Assembly (NCBI GenBank): GCA_026388615.1
Contig: JAPLJL010000263.1
Coordinates: forward strand, 1 to 15,703
Source: Pseudomonadota bacterium
GTDB lineage: Bacteria; Desulfobacterota; JAPLJL01
Reading direction: 5' to 3'
Length of the DNA stretch: 15,703 nucleotides
Shown piece by piece: positions 1-6,244 of this stretch (its first letter is position 1; each line of letters starts with the position of its first letter). The position numbers and the translations under genes are program-made. The notes under the pieces are model-generated. The model saw only the letters and a program-made list of their open reading frames with translations. It was not told where the DNA came from and did not search any database.

Positions 1-1
1 C

Positions 2-946
2 ATAATCATTCCTAATTACAATGGATTATCTTTCTTGCCTCGATGCTTGGAAAATATCCAAGCACAAACCTTTACCAACTTCGAAATCATCCTCGTAGAT
101 AATGGATCAAGTGACGAATCCGTCCTTTTTGTAAAAGCCAACTTTCCTGGAGTCAAAACTCTGGTAAATAAAAAAAACCTGGGATTTTCCCAAGCTAATA
201 ATCAAGGCATCAGGCAGGCAAAGGGAAAATATATCCTTACCCTTAATAATGATTGTTTTATAGAAAAGAATTTCATTGAGGAGTTGGTTCAAGTTACCCG
301 GCAAAGTCCTGACATCGGCTCAGCTTCAGGAAAGATTTATCGCATAATTGACAGTAAGAAAACTAATATCCTTGATACAACTGGCCATATCATCTTCAAA
401 AACCGTCACCCCGCCAATCGAGGACAAGGAGAACCCGATCATGGTCAATACGATCAACCCGAGTTCATTTTCCAAGGCAGCGCGGTCGCCTGTCTCTATC
501 GCCGGGAAATGTTGGAAGACATCAAACTAGAAGGCGAATATTTTGACGAACGTTTCTTTGCCTTTTACGAAGATTTCGATCTGGGCTGGCGGGCACAAAT
601 CCGGGGTTGGAAACATTTCTACCAGCCCCGGGCCGTCGGATACCATTGGACAGGTAGACCCATTCAACAAATGCCCCGTCTCGGAGGCCGGCTTGACCTC
701 CGCAACTGGCACCTCCTCCTGATAAAAAACGATCGCTGGTCTGATCTGGCCCGGAACTTCCCAAAGATCTTTCTCTATGACCTGAAAAGGTTCGGGCTTT
801 CGACCTTTCTTCACCCCTCCCTCTTCCTCGGCTGGCTCCAGATTCTACTTGCATTTTCCCGTGCAATCCGGCAACATAACAAAATCATGACTTCTCGGAA
901 GGTACCGGACGAGGAAATCAGGAAATTTTTTCTGGAAAACCAATAG
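2..946 (+). CDS. Glycosyltransferase family 2 (rhamnosyltransferase-like), 5' end cut by window edge
   Basis: A GT-A fold glycosyltransferase that moves a sugar from a nucleotide-sugar donor onto a growing surface polysaccharide or lipid-linked glycan. The frame is open to the window edge and reads IIIPNYNG just before the TTG at 35, which is the usual first strand of the family. So the gene starts upstream and the TTG is not the start. Visible motifs are VDNGSSD (donor binding), LNNDCF (the DxD-like metal site, with NND in place of the common NPD) and FYEDFDLGWRAQIRGW (acceptor side, with the likely catalytic acidic pair ED). The hydrophobic C-terminal stretch and a basic tail are typical of WbbL-like enzymes. 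The first half uses more A/T-rich codons than the genes downstream, which hints at a polysaccharide locus to the left. The family is clear; donor and acceptor cannot be read from the sequence. Confidence 0.9.
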   Translation: MIIPNYNGLSFLPRCLENIQAQTFTNFEIILVDNGSSDESVLFVKANFPGVKTLVNKKNLGFSQANNQGIRQAKGKYILTLNNDCFIEKNFIEELVQVTRQSPDIGSASGKIYRIIDSKKTNILDTTGHIIFKNRHPANRGQGEPDHGQYDQPEFIFQGSAVACLYRREMLEDIKLEGEYFDERFFAFYEDFDLGWRAQIRGWKHFYQPRAVGYHWTGRPIQQMPRLGGRLDLRNWHLLLIKNDRWSDLARNFPKIFLYDLKRFGLSTFLHPSLFLGWLQILLAFSRAIRQHNKIMTSRKVPDEEIRKFFLENQ

Positions 947-965
947 AATGTGAGGAGGCCGAAGA

Positions 966-1616
966 TTGAAAATTTTCATTGATACCGCCAATATCCAGGA
1001 AATCCGCCAGGCCAATTCCTGGGGATTTCTGGACGGGGTGACGACCAACCCCTCCCTGATTGCCGCCACCAAGAGGACCTTCCGGGAGGTAATCGAGGAA
1101 ATCTGCGCGGAGATCACCGGCCCGGTGAACGTGGAGGTCATCGCCAAGGATTCCCCCGGCATGGTTCGGGAAGGAAGGGAGCTGGCCAAGCTCGCCAATA
1201 ATATCGTGCTGAAGATCCCGATGACCCCGCCCGGGATTCAGGCCACCCGCCAGCTCTCCGGGGAAGGAATAAAAGTTAATATCACCCTGGTTTTTTCCCC
1301 CCTCCAGGCCCTCCTCGCCGCCAAGGCCGGGGCCAGCTACGCGAGCCCCTTCATCGGACGGCTGGATGACATCTCCCATACCGGAATGGAGCTGATCAAC
1401 GATATCGTCACCATTTACGATAATTACTCCTTCCCCACCGAGATCATCGTGGCCTCCATCCGTCACCCGCTGCATGTCCTGGACGCGGCCCGGATCGGAG
1501 CCGGCATCTGCACGATTCCCCTCAAGGTGATCGAGCAGATGTTCAAGCACCCGCTCACCGATATCGGCCTGGAGAAATTCCTCAAGGATTGGGAAAAAAT
1601 CCCCAAGTCCAGTTGA
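966..1616 (+). CDS. tal: Transaldolase, small TalC/FSA-type subfamily
   Basis: A 216-residue TIM-barrel aldolase of the non-oxidative pentose phosphate pathway, which transfers a dihydroxyacetone unit between sugar phosphates. Visible residues are D6 in FIDTA, VTTNPSLI (25-32), the Schiff-base lysine K83 in LKIPMT, and SPFIGRLDD (127-135). The family also contains fructose-6-phosphate aldolases. Those carry Gln and Tyr where this protein has E57 and F129, so transaldolase activity is the better call (established family knowledge applied to the residues seen). Length is normal for the subfamily. The start is TTG at 966, chosen because a strong GAGGAGG site lies at 952-958, 7 nt upstream, and the protein then begins exactly at the conserved MKIFIDTA. 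It follows the glycosyltransferase by only 19 nt and may be co-transcribed, although the two functions are not obviously linked. Confidence 0.93.
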   Translation: MKIFIDTANIQEIRQANSWGFLDGVTTNPSLIAATKRTFREVIEEICAEITGPVNVEVIAKDSPGMVREGRELAKLANNIVLKIPMTPPGIQATRQLSGEGIKVNITLVFSPLQALLAAKAGASYASPFIGRLDDISHTGMELINDIVTIYDNYSFPTEIIVASIRHPLHVLDAARIGAGICTIPLKVIEQMFKHPLTDIGLEKFLKDWEKIPKSS

Positions 1617-1655
1617 GCGGATAATCCCGCATCGTAATTGTCAAAATTAACATTA

Positions 1656-1706
1656 TCACCCTCTCCCCTTCCCTCTCCCCTCGAGGGAGAGGGCGAGGGT
1701 GAGGGG
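1656..1706. repeat. C-rich/G-rich palindromic intergenic element
   Basis: In the 237-nt spacer between tal and the tRNA, a C/T-rich arm (TCACCCTC, CCCTCTCCCC) faces a G/A-rich arm (GAGGGAGAGGG, GAGGGTGAGG) around a central CTCGAG. The RNA of either strand could fold into a long imperfect hairpin. There is no T-tract, so it is not a clear terminator. Elements of this kind occur widely between bacterial genes and resemble REP or MITE remnants. Related C/G-rich palindromes appear at 7398-7490 and 7844-7902. The rest of the spacer holds a short T/A-rich stretch and the tRNA promoter. Confidence 0.6.
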
Positions 1707-1811
1707 GCACAATAAATAGAAAAATTAAAATCCCCTGCCTCAATAGAAGGGGACTTGTCCCGAGGCTATCCGAGGAATAAAGGGAAGGGTGAAGAGGGAT
1801 ATTAACGGATC

Positions 1812-1840
1812 TTGTGAGACTATAAATTAAATTATATTAT
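1812..1840 (+). promoter_or_regulatory. Probable sigma-70-type promoter of tRNA-Leu
   Basis: TTGTGA at 1812-1817 and TATTAT at 1835-1840 are separated by 17 nt. Transcription would start about 7 nt before the mature tRNA 5' end at 1854. The stretch is much richer in A/T than its surroundings. The spacing fits well, but both boxes deviate from consensus. Confidence 0.4.
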
Positions 1841-1853
1841 TACTCTCCGACGT

Positions 1854-1940
1854 GCCGAGGTGGCGGAATTGGCAGACGCGCTAGACTCAGGATCTAGTGG
1901 GCGAAAGCTTGTAGGGGTTCGAGTCCCCTCCTCGGCACCA
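1854..1940 (+). tRNA. tRNA-Leu (anticodon CAG)
   Basis: A complete class II tRNA. The seven-base acceptor stem GCCGAGG (1854-1860) pairs with CCTCGGC (1930-1936), followed by discriminator A and an encoded CCA. The anticodon arm is CTAGA-CTCAGGA-TCTAG, giving anticodon CAG, which reads CUG leucine codons. A long variable arm follows, as expected for Leu, and the T arm contains GGTTCGAGTCC. A run of seven T residues begins two bases after the CCA end and may help end transcription. Translated in frame, the tRNA gives an apparent ORF reading MAELADALDSGS, a familiar annotation artefact. Confidence 0.97.
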
Positions 1941-2032
1941 ATTTTTTTAATCCACAATCCGACTTCGCCAACCTACCCTCCGAAGCCAGATGTATCTCCG
2001 TGCGAAGGATGGGTCATCTTTTTACGCTCTGC

Positions 2033-2055
2033 AGCCCGATGAATCGGGCAGTTAC
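2033..2055. repeat. Short palindromic repeat GCCCGAT-N2-ATCGGGC, copy 1
   Basis: A perfect 7-bp stem, GCCCGAT (2034-2040) with ATCGGGC (2043-2049), and a 2-nt loop, followed by AGTTAC. The same element lies in inverse orientation at 8005-8027, including its GTAGTT flank, so this is a repeat family and not a chance hairpin. In this copy no T-tract follows directly on either strand, so any terminator role is weak. Confidence 0.6.
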
Positions 2056-2065
2056 TTTTCTGTTT

Positions 2066-2135
2066 AAATCGTCAATCGTCAATCTCCAATCGTCATTTCT
2101 TCTTGCCCTCTGCTCTATGCCCCCTGCGCTTTGCC
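2066..2135. repeat. Degenerate short-period repeats (CAATCGT and GCTCTATGC families)
   Basis: The 246-nt spacer before cstA holds two low-complexity blocks. The first (2066-2095) repeats CAATCGT with variants such as CAATCTC. The second (2104-2135) repeats a GCYCTRTGCC-like unit. Period is about 7-9 nt and copies are imperfect. The reverse complement of the first family reappears immediately after the cstA stop (3969-4000). The second family reappears at 6194-6218, and inverted at 5980-6013. No gene is supported in this spacer. Confidence 0.65.
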
Positions 2136-2186
2136 AGTTCTATACGATTGACTTGAATCCTGAGGTGAGATTATCCTGAACCCATT

Positions 2187-3965
2187 ATGAACTCGGTGTG
2201 GCTGCTGCTGGCCGGTCTGGGGGTCTTCGCCCTGGGATACAGATTCTACTCCGCCTTTATCACCGCCCGGATCCTGACCCTGGACGAAACCAGGCAAACG
2301 CCCGCTTACGCCAAGAACGACGGCCGGGATTTTGTCCCCACCAACCGGATCGTCCTGTTCGGCCACCACTTCGCCGCCATCGCCGGCGCCGGACCCCTGA
2401 TCGGGCCGGTCCTGGCCGCCCAGTTCGGATACCTGCCCGGCGCGCTCTGGATCATTTTCGGTGCCGTCCTCGCGGGCGCCGTCCATGACACGGTCATTCT
2501 TTTCGCCTCAGTCCGGCACGGGGCCGAGTCCCTCCACAATATCGCCCGCCGGCACATGGGCCGGCTCTCCGGTGTCACCACCGCAATCGCCACCCTGTTC
2601 ATCATCGTCACGGCCCTGGCCGGGCTGGCCATCGCCGTGGTGAATTCCATGAGTTCGAGCTCCTGGGGGACATTCACCATCGCGTTTACCATCCCGGTCG
2701 CCCTGCTGGTCGGGTGGTATATGAGGCGGCTCCGACCCAATAAGGTGGCGGAGGCCAGCGTCATCGGGGTAGTGCTGGTGCTCGCGGGGGTAATCCTGGG
2801 AAGATATGTCCAGCAATCGGCGGTTTCCTCCTGGTTCATGTTTTCGAAGTCCCAGCTCTCCCTCATGCTCGCGGTCTACGGCTTCGCCGCTTCGGTCCTG
2901 CCGGTGTGGCTGCTCCTCGCCCCTCGGGATTACCTGAGCACCTACATGAAGATTGGAACCATTCTCCTCCTCGCGATCGGGATCTTCATCGCCCATCCTC
3001 ATCTCCAGATGCCGGCCGTGACCCAGTTCATCAACGGAGGCGGCCCCATCATCCCCGGCAAGGTCTGGCCCTATGTCTTTATCACCATCGCCTGCGGGGC
3101 CATTTCCGGGTTTCATTCCCTGATCGCCTCCGGGACCACCCCGAAGATGCTCTCCAACGAGAGAGACATCCGGTTCATCGGCTACGGGGCCATGGTCACG
3201 GAGGGATTCGTAGCCCTGATGGCGCTGATCGCCGCGGCGGTCCTGCAACCCGGCGATTACTTCGCCATCAATACCGCCCCCCAGATTTTCGACAAGCTCG
3301 GCCTGCCCATCGTGAACCTCCCCGAGCTTTCCGGACTGGTGGGGGAAAATATCGCGGGAAGACCGGGAGGGGCCGTCTCCCTGGCCGTCGGCATGGCCTA
3401 TATTTTCGGGAGCATCCCCGGACTCCAGACGCTCATGTCCTACTGGTATCATTTCGCCATCATGTTCGAAGCCCTGTTCATCCTGACCACCATCGACGCC
3501 GGGACCCGGGTGGGCCGGTACATCCTCCAGGAGTTCCTGGGAGGTGCCGTTCCGAAATTTAAACAGATCTCCTGGTGGCCGGGGGTGATCATCACCAGCG
3601 CCGTGATCTCCTGCTCCTGGGGATATCTGCTCTATTTCGGCAGCATCTCCACCATCTGGCCCATGTTCGGGGTGGCCAACCAGCTCCTGGCTGTTATCGC
3701 CCTGGCCATCGGCACCACCTACCTGCTCAACCATGCCCCCCGGAAAATTCATTGTCTGATCACCCTCCTCCCGTTCCTGTTCATGCTGGCGGTGACCTTT
3801 ACCGCCGGCGTCGAGAACATCTTCAACATTTATCTCCCCCAGCATACGACTACGTCGAGGATCAATATGTTTTTAACATCTTCCATGCTGATCCTGGTGC
3901 TGATTATCGCCCTGGACGCGGTCAGGAACTGGATCAGAATCCTGAAAAAGAGCAGAGGGCAATGA
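2187..3965 (+). CDS. cstA: Carbon starvation protein CstA family transporter
   Basis: A 592-residue polytopic inner-membrane protein of the CstA/BtsT family, whose characterised members take up peptides or pyruvate by proton symport under nutrient limitation. The N-terminus shows the family hallmarks in order: LGYRFYS (16-22), DGRDFVPTNR (45-54), GHHFAAIAGAGPLIGPVLA (59-77), FGYLPGALWI (80-89), AGAVHD (96-101) and SVRHG (108-112). Later parts carry SGFHSLIASGTTPKM and a Trp/Tyr-rich region before TTIDAGTRVGRYILQE. Many hydrophobic segments, roughly 15 or more, fit the family. It is shorter than the ~700-residue E. coli proteins and close to the short form found in many other bacteria. The ATG at 2187 gives a standard N-terminus, but the nearest purine-rich site (GAGGTGAG, 2162-2169) is unusually far upstream. 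The gene stands alone, with degenerate repeats on both sides. Substrate is not readable here. Confidence 0.93.
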   Translation: MNSVWLLLAGLGVFALGYRFYSAFITARILTLDETRQTPAYAKNDGRDFVPTNRIVLFGHHFAAIAGAGPLIGPVLAAQFGYLPGALWIIFGAVLAGAVHDTVILFASVRHGAESLHNIARRHMGRLSGVTTAIATLFIIVTALAGLAIAVVNSMSSSSWGTFTIAFTIPVALLVGWYMRRLRPNKVAEASVIGVVLVLAGVILGRYVQQSAVSSWFMFSKSQLSLMLAVYGFAASVLPVWLLLAPRDYLSTYMKIGTILLLAIGIFIAHPHLQMPAVTQFINGGGPIIPGKVWPYVFITIACGAISGFHSLIASGTTPKMLSNERDIRFIGYGAMVTEGFVALMALIAAAVLQPGDYFAINTAPQIFDKLGLPIVNLPELSGLVGENIAGRPGGAVSLAVGMAYIFGSIPGLQTLMSYWYHFAIMFEALFILTTIDAGTRVGRYILQEFLGGAVPKFKQISWWPGVIITSAVISCSWGYLLYFGSISTIWPMFGVANQLLAVIALAIGTTYLLNHAPRKIHCLITLLPFLFMLAVTFTAGVENIFNIYLPQHTTTSRINMFLTSSMLILVLIIALDAVRNWIRILKKSRGQ

Positions 3966-3968
3966 AGA

Positions 3969-4000
3969 ATTGCAGATTGACGATTGCGGATTGCGGAATG
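3969..4000. repeat. Degenerate GATTG repeat directly after cstA
   Basis: Four imperfect copies of a GATTGCGGATTG-type unit start 4 nt after the cstA stop codon. The reverse complement matches the CAATCGTCAATC block at 2066-2095, so related repeats bracket cstA in inverted orientation. Confidence 0.6.
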
Positions 4001-4074
4001 AAAGAACAAAAATAAAATAATAGCCGCAAGCTTTCACTTGGAGGAAAACTATCTCTTCTTTAATTCGGGTTAAC

Positions 4075-4102
4075 TTGATAGAATTTATAAAAGAACGATA
4101 TT
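4075..4102 (+). promoter_or_regulatory. Possible promoter of the toxin-antitoxin pair
   Basis: TTGATA (4075-4080) matches the -35 consensus at five of six bases. GATATT (4097-4102) is a fair -10 with a 16-nt spacer, and lies about 24 nt before the antitoxin ATG. A TATAAA at 4086-4091 is an alternative -10. Autorepression at this site would be usual for such modules, but no clear operator palindrome was found. Confidence 0.35.
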
Positions 4103-4125
4103 TCCCCTAAAAATAGAGTGTGAAT

Positions 4126-4320
4126 ATGGACAAAAAAGAGTTACTGATAAACGAAATCAAACAAGCCCCGGAACCACTTCTTGGTGAGGTATTGGATTTC
4201 GTACGGTTCCTAAAAACCAAACTAGCCAAAGAAGATTTTGCTCTCACTCTCGCCAGTGAATCTTCCCTGAAAAAGGACTGGCTTAAAGCTGACGAGGATG
4301 AGGCATGGAAAGATTTATAA
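4126..4320 (+). CDS. Small antitoxin-like protein, DUF2281-type
   Basis: About 64 residues. The N-terminal part (DKKELLINEIKQAPEPLLGEVLDFVRFLK) resembles the DUF2281 helix found in many small antitoxins: a short Leu-rich helix, a Pro-containing turn, then EVLDFVRFL. The C-terminus, SSLKKDWLKADEDEAWKDL, is an acidic tail of the kind that covers a toxin's active site, and closely resembles tails of known antitoxins of this group. The predicted role is to bind and neutralise the product of the next gene, and probably to repress the promoter. A GTG at 4120 could also start the frame. ATG 4126 is preferred because AGAG at 4115-4118 is correctly spaced. The gene overlaps the toxin start by 16 nt, which implies translational coupling. 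A/T-rich codon use differs from the neighbouring genes and suggests horizontal acquisition. Confidence 0.8.
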   Translation: MDKKELLINEIKQAPEPLLGEVLDFVRFLKTKLAKEDFALTLASESSLKKDWLKADEDEAWKDL

Positions 4321-4637
4321 AGGGCGATGTTGTTGTTATCCCCTTCCCCTTCTCGGATTTGACCCAAGCCAAAAGAAGACCGGCTCTTGTCATCGTTGGA
4401 TTGGAAGGAGATGATCTTATCCTTTGCCAGATAACCAGCAGGGCAACCAAGGATAAATACGCCATCTCAATCAATGACAGCGATTTCCAATCGGGAAGTT
4501 TGAAACAGCCAAGTAATATCCGGCCTAATCGCATATTCACGGCGGATAGCCACCTGGCTTTATATCGAATTGGCAATCTAAAATCAGATAAACTCACCGA
4601 AATTATTGAAAAAATAATTGAGATTATTCGGAGTTAG
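4305..4637 (+). CDS. Type II toxin, MazF/PemK-like endoribonuclease
   Basis: A 110-residue protein of the MazF/PemK/CcdB-like SH3-barrel fold, predicted to cleave mRNA at short sequence motifs and stop growth when free of antitoxin. The opening KGDVVVIPFPFSDLTQAKRRP is the classic first two strands and loop, with the RRPALVI arginine that corresponds to the conserved active-site region. LCQITSRATKD supplies the conserved Thr/Ser position. SNIRPNRIFTAD and LKSDKLTEIIEKI complete the usual C-terminal part. Length is standard. The ATG at 4305 sits inside the antitoxin's last codons, so the pair is a coupled operon with antitoxin first. A strong intrinsic terminator lies about 40 nt past the stop. 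The module type is clear; the RNA target motif cannot be predicted. Confidence 0.88.
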   Translation: MERFIKGDVVVIPFPFSDLTQAKRRPALVIVGLEGDDLILCQITSRATKDKYAISINDSDFQSGSLKQPSNIRPNRIFTADSHLALYRIGNLKSDKLTEIIEKIIEIIRS

Positions 4638-4677
4638 GGTAATTTTTAATAAGCCCATCTAACAAATATTCGTTTTA

Positions 4678-4716
4678 GAAAAGAGCCCGCCGTCGGACTC
4701 TTTTCTTTCTTTTTTT
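4678..4716 (+). terminator. Intrinsic terminator after the toxin-antitoxin pair
   Basis: GAAAAGAG (4678-4685) pairs perfectly with CTCTTTTC (4698-4705). After one mismatch, an inner CCG/CGG extends the stem around a CCGT loop. A T-rich run with one C follows (4706-4716). Part of the 224-nt spacer 4638-4861; the remainder holds only the possible promoter below. Confidence 0.8.
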
Positions 4717-4802
4717 ACTGATTTGGGCAAACTGCGATTTGGCTTATTGAGCAGATTACCCTACCTAAATATCAATATAAAAACTGAAATTCCGAACCCG
4801 GT

Positions 4803-4830
4803 TTGTCTCGAGCGGTAATTGGGATAAAAT
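4803..4830 (+). promoter_or_regulatory. Possible promoter of the STAS/HATPase-like gene
   Basis: TTGTCT (4803-4808), a 16-nt spacer and TAAAAT (4825-4830) give a reasonable sigma-70-type match about 32 nt before the ATG at 4862. The -35 is imperfect. Confidence 0.35.
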
Positions 4831-4861
4831 TGACGGCAATTATGCGAGGGCCCGATAAATA

Positions 4862-5980
4862 ATGCTCAAGAAATATTTTCTCGGTAAACGGCACGAGGGG
4901 ATCTTCAAAGCCGCCCTGATTAAGCTGGACCAACCTCCCCTGGCGGTCCTGATCCTGGCCGGGGACGGCACCTCGGACAGTCTCCAGGCCAACCTGGAGT
5001 CCGGGGAATCGTTCACCAAGTTCATTTGTCAAAACCTGCCCGCGGGCACCACTGTCATCGTGGACGCTGAAAACCTGATCTTCGCCGGGTCCCTCCTGCT
5101 CGGGATCCTGGGCAACCTTTACCACGAACAGAAAACCGGGGTGTCTTTTGTCACCGGGGATGATCTGGAGGTCCGGAAAAAACTGGAGCAACTGACCAAG
5201 CTTTACTGCGTGGAGGATAAGGGTTTCTCTCTCTGGCTGGATGACACCCTGGATAAATTCCAAGTCGACCCCGCCCTTAAGGAGGAGATCCTGGGCGACA
5301 AATTTGAACTGGGCGGGATTGCCAATTTTTCCCCCGAGGTCAATTTCGTCCGGCGGGCCATGGGAACGGGCGAGAAAATTGACGCCAATACCATCAAGAT
5401 GAAAAACCATCTGGAGCATCTCTACCAGGAAGGTTTCTTCCGGATCGGCAGCCAGGAAAACGCCCTGATTCTAACGGCCCCGGTTCTGCAAATGATCGCT
5501 TTTCTCTACTGCCGCGATGTCCTGGCCAAACATAACTTATACATTGAAAAAAACGCTATGAAAGGAAAAATCGAAAGGTCAGAACTGGAATGGCTGGTCT
5601 ATGAAATCCTGGAGAACTCCCGGGTCCACGGTTATAGTTCAGCCAACCTTGGTATCGTTTTTATCCATTATCTGGCCAGGAAAGACAACCTCTTTTTGAT
5701 TTTCGAAGACCACGGCGGGGCCCAGCCCTCAACTTACCAGGGAGCCCAGGGCGCAATGGCGGGGGTTAAGAAACTTCTCGAATCGAAATTCTCCCTGGAT
5801 GCAAATTCCAAACCCGCCTACGCGCTCAATGCCCAGAAAGGGGTCGAGGTATCCCCGGCCGAGATCGGCCTGCGGCTGGAAAAAGCCAGAAACATTTCCC
5901 AGTTCCTGTTCCAGGGAAGATCACCGGTGGAGGAAATCGGTCCGGGATACCGGGTGACGATCACGCTGCCGCTGGCATAA
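4862..5980 (+). CDS. Putative two-domain regulator: STAS-like plus degenerate HATPase-like
   Basis: A 372-residue soluble protein with no confident named family. Residues about 25-130 read like a STAS (anti-sigma-factor antagonist) domain: LAVLILAGD strand, TTVIVDAENL strand, then FAGSLLLGILGNLYHE, where S77 sits where the phosphorylated serine of DSSG normally lies. Residues about 235-372 resemble a GHKL/HATPase domain: ELEWLVYEILENSRVHG looks like the N-box (E248, N252), LIFEDHGG (279-286) like the Mg/ATP-contact G1 box, and the end GYRVTITLPL is typical of the last strand. The middle (130-235) may be a linker or a second regulatory fold. Together this suggests a partner-switching module in one chain. 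The G2 box is not clear, so kinase or ATPase activity is uncertain. An in-frame TAA two codons before the ATG fixes the start region. It appears monocistronic. Confidence 0.7.
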   Translation: MLKKYFLGKRHEGIFKAALIKLDQPPLAVLILAGDGTSDSLQANLESGESFTKFICQNLPAGTTVIVDAENLIFAGSLLLGILGNLYHEQKTGVSFVTGDDLEVRKKLEQLTKLYCVEDKGFSLWLDDTLDKFQVDPALKEEILGDKFELGGIANFSPEVNFVRRAMGTGEKIDANTIKMKNHLEHLYQEGFFRIGSQENALILTAPVLQMIAFLYCRDVLAKHNLYIEKNAMKGKIERSELEWLVYEILENSRVHGYSSANLGIVFIHYLARKDNLFLIFEDHGGAQPSTYQGAQGAMAGVKKLLESKFSLDANSKPAYALNAQKGVEVSPAEIGLRLEKARNISQFLFQGRSPVEEIGPGYRVTITLPLA

Positions 5981-6088
5981 GAGCAAAGCGCATAGAGCAT
6001 AGAGCAGAGAGCAAGGAGTAAGCAGCCTCCGGCCTGGAGAGCCTACGGCCCGGAGGGTAAGCAGTAAGGAGTAAGCAGTAGGCAGTAA
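5980..6088. repeat. Degenerate repeat cluster: GCATAGAGC and GTAAGCAG families with embedded hairpin
   Basis: Immediately after the stop codon lie GCATAGAGCATAGAGC-type units (5980-6013). They pass into GGAGTAAGCAG units (6014-6025 and 6057-6088). A 31-nt palindrome, CCTCCGG (6026-6032) with CCGGAGG (6050-6056), sits between two GTAAGCAG copies as if inserted. Period is about 7-9 nt and copies vary by one or two bases. No reading frame is supported here. Confidence 0.65.
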
Positions 6089-6107
6089 AAGAGAAGAATA
6101 ATAATAT

Positions 6108-6135
6108 CGTCATTCCGGCGAAAGCCGGAATCCAG
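6108..6135. repeat. Palindromic repeat ATTCCGGC-GAAA-GCCGGAAT
   Basis: An 8-bp perfect palindrome arm, ATTCCGGC (6112-6119), is separated from GCCGGAAT (6124-6131) by a 4-nt GAAA loop, with flanks CGTC and CCAG. This matches the well-known proteobacterial dispersed repeat of the form CGTCATTCC...GGAATCCAG (established knowledge of a repeat type, recalled and not searched). Confidence 0.75.
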
Positions 6136-6193
6136 TTCTTTTATCTTTTGGACTTTTCGGCTATTAACTTTCAGGCTCTTAGGCTTTTACCCT

Positions 6194-6218
6194 GTGCCCT
6201 ATGCTCTATGCTCTTGGC
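6194..6218. repeat. GCTCTATGC-family repeat upstream of the EcsC gene
   Basis: CCTATGCTCTATGCTCTTGG is the reverse complement of the GCATAGAGC block at 5980-6013, so the spacer is bracketed by inverted copies. The preceding stretch 6146-6193 (TTTTGGACTTTTCGG and similar) also looks like degenerate repeats. Confidence 0.55.
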
Positions 6219-6244
6219 ACTAACACTGATACTAAAGGAGAACA

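Noticed and set aside
918..1550. Minus-strand open frame opposite tal
   Set aside because: Low-information Gly/Asp-rich translation, lying over a clear transaldolase.
1656..1706. Rho-independent terminator for tal
   Set aside because: Strong palindrome, but no T-tract follows on the plus strand, and similar elements recur elsewhere.
1860..2042. Plus-strand ORF beginning MAELADALDSGS
   Set aside because: It is the translation of the tRNA-Leu gene and its downstream spacer, a well-known artefact.
2508..3845. Long minus-strand open frame (445 codons) opposite cstA
   Set aside because: Shadow of a G+C-rich gene: Gly/Asp/His/Gln-rich translation with no domain, while the plus strand encodes a clear CstA.
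4772..5419. Minus-strand open frame opposite the STAS/HATPase-like gene
   Set aside because: No motif and a shadow-type composition. The plus-strand frame has domain-like structure and a better promoter.
5980..6218. CRISPR-like array
   Set aside because: Repeat units are only 7-9 nt, degenerate and contiguous with no unique spacers, and no cas gene is nearby.
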